A stretch of DNA of 64,000 nt from Deinococcus planocerae (GTDB taxonomy: Bacteria; Deinococcota; Deinococci; Deinococcales; Deinococcaceae): assembly GCF_002869765.1 (NCBI RefSeq), contig NZ_PNOR01000015.1:46737-110736 (forward strand), in the 5' to 3' direction. Below, piece by piece: positions 56,958 to 64,000 of this stretch. The notes beneath the pieces were generated by a model. That model was not told the DNA's origin. It worked only from the letters and a program-made list of their open reading frames with translations, and did no database searches. The stretch's first letter is position 1, and every line of letters begins with the position of its first letter. Both the position numbers and the translations under genes were made by a program.

Positions 56958-57503
56958 GTGACGGCCCCGGCACCTTCACCAGCCCCCGCGCCCCGGGGGG
57001 GACGTTCGGGTGGGAGCCGCATCCACGCCTCCTTCGACCTGTCACGGCTGCCGCCCTCGCTCCAGATCCTCGTCTCGACGCTGGAGGAGTGGGCCGAGGC
57101 CAACCGGCGAGACGCGCGCAACGACACGGTCCGGTACTGGGTATTCAAGGTGCCCGTCATCGTCAGCTCGGCGTCGGCGGGGGTCCTCGCTCTCACCGGG
57201 AACGCCACCGTCGCAGCCATAGCCGCCGGACTGGCGAGCGCGTGCGCCCTGATTGATGCGGTGAATCCCGGAGGGGCGTTGCGGAACGCCCACCTCCAGG
57301 CCCTTCACGATCTGCGTGCGCTCCAACACCAGGTGTACTGGGACTGGGAGGAGTTGCAGTATCAGAACCTGACGGACGAGGAGGTCAACCGGAAGGTGGG
57401 CGAAATCCTCGGGCGAGGCAGACAGCGCATGGCTCTGATCGGAGAACAGCTCAAGCTGGCCGAAACCCGGTTCGCGGCACCCGAGACCAAGTCGTTCATG
57501 TAG
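56958..57503 (+). CDS. SLATT/DUF4231-like membrane protein
   Basis: A 181-residue protein: a Pro/Ala/Gly-rich N-terminal tail, a cytosolic helix (LPPSLQILVSTLEEWAEANR), a hairpin of two hydrophobic helices (VFKVPVIVSSASAGVLALTG and VAAIAAGLASACALIDAVN), and a long amphipathic coiled helix (LQALHDLRALQHQVYWDWEE). This two-helix plus helix layout resembles SLATT/DUF4231 proteins, some of which are pore-forming effectors in nucleotide-signalled defence. GTG 56958 is chosen because GGAGG lies 8 nt upstream; GTG 56943 is possible. No cyclase or sensor gene is adjacent. Confidence 0.6.
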   Translation: MTAPAPSPAPAPRGGRSGGSRIHASFDLSRLPPSLQILVSTLEEWAEANRRDARNDTVRYWVFKVPVIVSSASAGVLALTGNATVAAIAAGLASACALIDAVNPGGALRNAHLQALHDLRALQHQVYWDWEELQYQNLTDEEVNRKVGEILGRGRQRMALIGEQLKLAETRFAAPETKSFM

Positions 57504-57614
57504 TCCATGTTGTCGCGAGGACGGACAGAAGGCGGGCTCCACCCAACCTTCCGGAGAAGTTCTTCCGCGCGCCTCCTTCCCCGCCGATTCCCAGTTTTTC
57601 CCGTCCCGGTGCGG

Positions 57615-57620
57615 TAGAAT
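57615..57620 (+). promoter_or_regulatory. Upstream -10 box, gyrA
   Basis: TAGAAT, an alternative promoter 32 bp upstream of the RDRM-like palindrome. Confidence 0.3.
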
Positions 57621-57646
57621 ACCCGGTGGAATAGAGGGGTGGGTCG

Positions 57647-57663
57647 TTATGCTATCAGCGTAA
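57647..57663 (+). promoter_or_regulatory. RDRM-like palindrome at the gyrA promoter
   Basis: TTATGCTATCAGCGTAA, a 17-bp imperfect palindrome (12 of 16 positions symmetric). It fits the radiation/desiccation response motif that the repressor DdrO binds in Deinococcus, where gyrA is a known DdrO target. It ends 5 bp before a TAGACT -10 box. Confidence 0.75.
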
Positions 57664-57668
57664 TATGG

Positions 57669-57674
57669 TAGACT
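57669..57674 (+). promoter_or_regulatory. -10 box, gyrA
   Basis: TAGACT, giving an mRNA leader of about 80 nt; the operator upstream would block it when DdrO is bound. Confidence 0.5.
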
Positions 57675-57762
57675 CATTCCACGCCTGGCCCCTTGCCGGG
57701 TCCACCAACGCCCCCGCCGACGGGCCTATTTTCCCCGTGCGGCGCGCACAGACTGGAGCCTC

Positions 57763-60192
<2,430 letters not shown>

Positions 60193-60215
60193 CCTTCGGC
60201 GAAGCGATTCTCGAC

Positions 60216-60251
60216 GCGCCCGGCCCCGGTGGTCGGGCGCATTTCCCTTTT
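60216..60251 (+). terminator. Intrinsic terminator after gyrA
   Basis: GCGCCCG (60216-60222), 11-nt loop, CGGGCGC (60234-60240), then ATTTCCCTTTT. Confidence 0.8.
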
Positions 60252-60437
60252 GGAGACTCCGGTTCACGCCCTCTCGCACAGAGTCTGCCTGGGCATCGGG
60301 GTCGCGTTTCCAATAAAGCGGGAATGAGAGGAACATACCCCTCGTCCCCCCTGTTTTTGTCGTTTCAGTCGGCCTCGGCGTGCGGAGGACACCCGGCTTG
60401 GATGGTGAGCTAAACGCTGATTAAAGAAACAAAACTG

Positions 60438-60472
60438 TTTACAAAAACGTGATCAGATGTTACACTGTGATC
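60438..60472 (+). promoter_or_regulatory. Promoter of the Crp/Fnr regulator
   Basis: TTTACA (60438-60443), 17-bp spacer, TACACT (60461-60466): a near-consensus sigma-70 promoter. Two direct copies of GTGATC (60449-60454, 60467-60472) resemble Crp half-sites and may mediate autoregulation. Confidence 0.75.
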
Positions 60473-60530
60473 CATGCGGGGATGCGACTGCTCCCCCCTC
60501 TCCGATCTCAACGCCCAGGAGGCGAGCCAC

Positions 60531-61145
<615 letters not shown>

Positions 61146-61162
61146 AGTCCCATCCAGCCTAG

Positions 61163-61197
61163 ACCGCCCTGGTTCACGCCGGGCGGTTTCTGCTTTT
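61163..61197 (+). terminator. Intrinsic terminator after Crp/Fnr gene
   Basis: ACCGCCC (61163-61169), 11-nt loop, GGGCGGT (61181-61187), then TTCTGCTTTT. Confidence 0.85.
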
Positions 61198-61266
61198 GTC
61201 CTCCGTGACCGGACGTGTGACGGGATTCGTCCAGATACAGGCCCTGCTTCCCTCAGACACGGACTT

Positions 61267-61272
61267 TACACT
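61267..61272 (+). promoter_or_regulatory. -10 box, ferredoxin reductase (leaderless)
   Basis: TACACT, 6 nt before the ATG at 61279. Confidence 0.55.
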
Positions 61273-61278
61273 CCCCGT

Positions 61279-62658
<1,380 letters not shown>

Positions 62659-62674
62659 AGGCAGAAGGCTGGAG

Positions 62675-62711
62675 AGACGAGGCTGGGAGGGGATCTCAGC
62701 CTCTGTCTTTT
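62675..62711 (+). terminator. Terminator after FprA-type gene
   Basis: GAGGCTG (62679-62685) with CAGCCTC (62697-62703), then TGTCTTTT. Confidence 0.6.
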
Positions 62712-62760
62712 GCGGCGCCCGTCCATTTCCGGGCCGCACCCTTCTGCGATACTTCGCGCC

Positions 62761-63795
62761 ATGCAGGCCGAGCCCACGCACACCTCCACCCCGCCCCGCA
62801 GCGACGTTCTGGTCGTCGGAGGCGGCCCGGCGGGACTGCACGCCGCCTTCTACGCGGGCTGGCGCGGCCTGAGCGTGCGGCTGCTGGAGGCGCGGGGCGA
62901 GTTGGGTGGGCAACTGATGGCCCTCTACCCCGACAAGACGGTGTACGACGCGCCCGGCAGGCCGCAGACGCGGGCGGCGGACCTCGTGCGGGCGCTGGAA
63001 GACCAGCTCGCCCCCCTCGGAGTGGACGTGCGGACGGGCGAGGTGGCGCGCACCCTGGAGCCGGACGGGGAGGGCGGCTGGGTGGTGAGCACAGATCAGA
63101 GAAGCTACGAGGCGGGGGCCGTCATCCTCGCGGCGGGACTGGGCGCCCTGCTGCCGCGGGAGGCGCGGGTGCCGGGGGTGGAGGCTCATCCGGACGTGCG
63201 GACGGACCTGCCCGACCCCGCCGAACTCGCAGGCAAGCGCGTCCTCGTGGTTGGCGGGGTGCCCCAGGCCACACGGGCCGCGCTCGAACTCGCGGACGCG
63301 GGGGCGGAAGTGACCCTGACCCACCGCCGGGCAGGCTTTCGGGGCGAGACGGGGGAGTTGGCGCGGCTGGAGGAGTTGCGCTCGAATGGCCGTGTGCGGG
63401 TCTTCGCGCCTGCCGTCCTCCAAGGGCTCACGCCACAGGGGGCGGAGTTGACGGTGAACGGCGAGTCCGTCCACATCCCCGCCGACACCATCCTCGTTCT
63501 CAACGGCTACCTCCCCGACCTTTCCCCCCTTCAGGGCTGGCCGCTCGAATGGGACGGCGAGTACGTCCCCGACGGCCAGGGCGGGGAGACCTCACTTCCC
63601 GGCGTGTACGTCGTCGGCGACCTCGCCCGCTCCGGCAAGGATTTCAAGCTGCTTTCGCTCGCCTTCGCGCAGGCCGCCATCGCCGCCAATCATGCCGCAC
63701 ACCACGTCCGTCCAGACCTCAAGGTGAGGCCGGGGCACAGCAGCGAACGGGGCGGGTATCCGGTCGGAGGTGAGGAGAGGGCTCCGTCCCGATAA
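62761..63795 (+). CDS. Type-2 ferredoxin-NADP reductase (thioredoxin-reductase-like)
   Basis: A 344-residue FAD/NADP oxidoreductase of the FNR2/YumC group. FAD site [40 protein letters not shown] is typical of this group; NADP site [21 protein letters not shown]-terminal [25 protein letters not shown] binds FAD. The CxxC redox pair of thioredoxin reductase is absent, which argues for ferredoxin or bacillithiol-disulfide reduction. BshC/Ypd-type roles cannot be excluded. The NADP loop has GVPQAT in place of the usual GxGxxA. Confidence 0.86.
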   Translation: MQAEPTHTSTPPRSDVLVVGGGPAGLHAAFYAGWRGLSVRLLEARGELGGQLMALYPDKTVYDAPGRPQTRAADLVRALEDQLAPLGVDVRTGEVARTLEPDGEGGWVVSTDQRSYEAGAVILAAGLGALLPREARVPGVEAHPDVRTDLPDPAELAGKRVLVVGGVPQATRAALELADAGAEVTLTHRRAGFRGETGELARLEELRSNGRVRVFAPAVLQGLTPQGAELTVNGESVHIPADTILVLNGYLPDLSPLQGWPLEWDGEYVPDGQGGETSLPGVYVVGDLARSGKDFKLLSLAFAQAAIAANHAAHHVRPDLKVRPGHSSERGGYPVGGEERAPSR

Positions 63796-63828
63796 TTTGC
63801 CGGGCCCTACCCGTGTAGGTGTCGCTTC

Positions 63829-63834
63829 TACAAT
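63829..63834 (+). promoter_or_regulatory. -10 box, broken glutaredoxin-like gene (leaderless)
   Basis: TACAAT, 6 nt before the ATG at 63841. Confidence 0.5.
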
Positions 63835-63840
63835 AGTTTC

Positions 63841-63876
63841 ATGACGGCTGCGCCCACTCCCCTCGTGATTTATACT

Positions 63877-63900
<24 letters not shown>
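63841..63900 (+). pseudogene. Glutaredoxin-like gene interrupted after ~12 codons
   Basis: [12 protein letters not shown] matches the start of bacterial glutaredoxin/mycoredoxin proteins, where a strand of this form leads directly into a Cys-x-x-Cys redox loop. Here the frame turns into QNLHLNR and stops at TAG (63898-63900), and the expected CPDC never comes. The break falls near 63877, where sequence unlike the gene begins. The promoter layout is intact, so it looks like a recent interruption. Confidence 0.5.

Positions 63901-64000
<100 letters not shown>

Larger units (their letters stand above)
60193..60530 (+). other. 338-base intergenic region gyrA-crp
   Basis: Holds the gyrA terminator on the left and the Crp/Fnr promoter on the right. 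Between them (60252-60430) no ORF with good codon use, RNA gene or repeat is seen; it is less GC-rich than the window. Confidence 0.6.

Overview
The window is a high-GC stretch of bacterial chromosome that most resembles Deinococcus. The signs are a bacillithiol-era style gene set (PIG-L deacetylase, type-2 ferredoxin reductase), a SecA without the C-terminal zinc domain, a palindrome in the gyrA promoter that fits the radiation/desiccation response motif (RDRM) bound by DdrO, and above all about twenty genes whose start codon lies only 5 to 11 nt after a TANNNT-like -10 box, the mark of leaderless mRNAs that are abundant in Deinococcus. No tRNA, rRNA or CRISPR array was found. Species cannot be fixed from the sequence alone.

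Left part (1-25,500): 3' end of ppc, a Stf0-type sulfotransferase, a secreted alpha-amylase, a ClC channel with a C-terminal RCK_C-like domain, an MFS carrier, the msrPQ periplasmic methionine sulfoxide reductase pair, parts of a polar amino acid ABC transporter (ATPase, permease, binding protein) split by a HIT gene and a TAXI-TRAP transporter, a sugar ABC ATPase (UgpC/MsmK type), secA, a Phd/PIN toxin-antitoxin pair, tsaD, a methyltransferase, a secreted barnase-like RNase with its barstar, a DUF3445 haem protein and uppP.

Middle (25,500-42,100): a streptomycin-6-kinase-like gene, then the conserved rpsB-tsf-pyrH-frr-cdsA-dxr-rseP cluster (translation, UMP kinase, phospholipid and isoprenoid synthesis, intramembrane protease) with two large hairpins between its later genes; a SRPBCC protein, glycosyltransferase, HIT protein, a decayed aminoglycoside phosphotransferase-like pseudogene with three lesions, tyrA, argS, a cell-wall amidase and a decayed methyltransferase that has lost its SAM-binding motif.

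Right part (42,100-64,000): a leucine operon read leftward (leuC, small membrane protein, a triplicated-repeat protein of unknown function, leuD, leuB) preceded by a leader peptide with tandem Leu codons and a complete set of alternative hairpins, i.e. a transcription attenuator; a large surface lipoprotein; an MFS carrier; trpBA; gluQRS; a PIG-L deacetylase; three tandem overlapping Roadblock/LC7 genes; a SLATT-like membrane protein; gyrA under an RDRM-like operator; a Crp/Fnr regulator; two ferredoxin-NADP reductases; and at the edge a glutaredoxin-like gene that is broken after about 12 codons, probably by a mobile element running off the window.

Most likely new observations: the leuC leader attenuator, the 134-residue repeat protein embedded in the leu operon, the Roadblock trio, the palindrome in front of trpB, and the two pseudogenes caught mid-decay.
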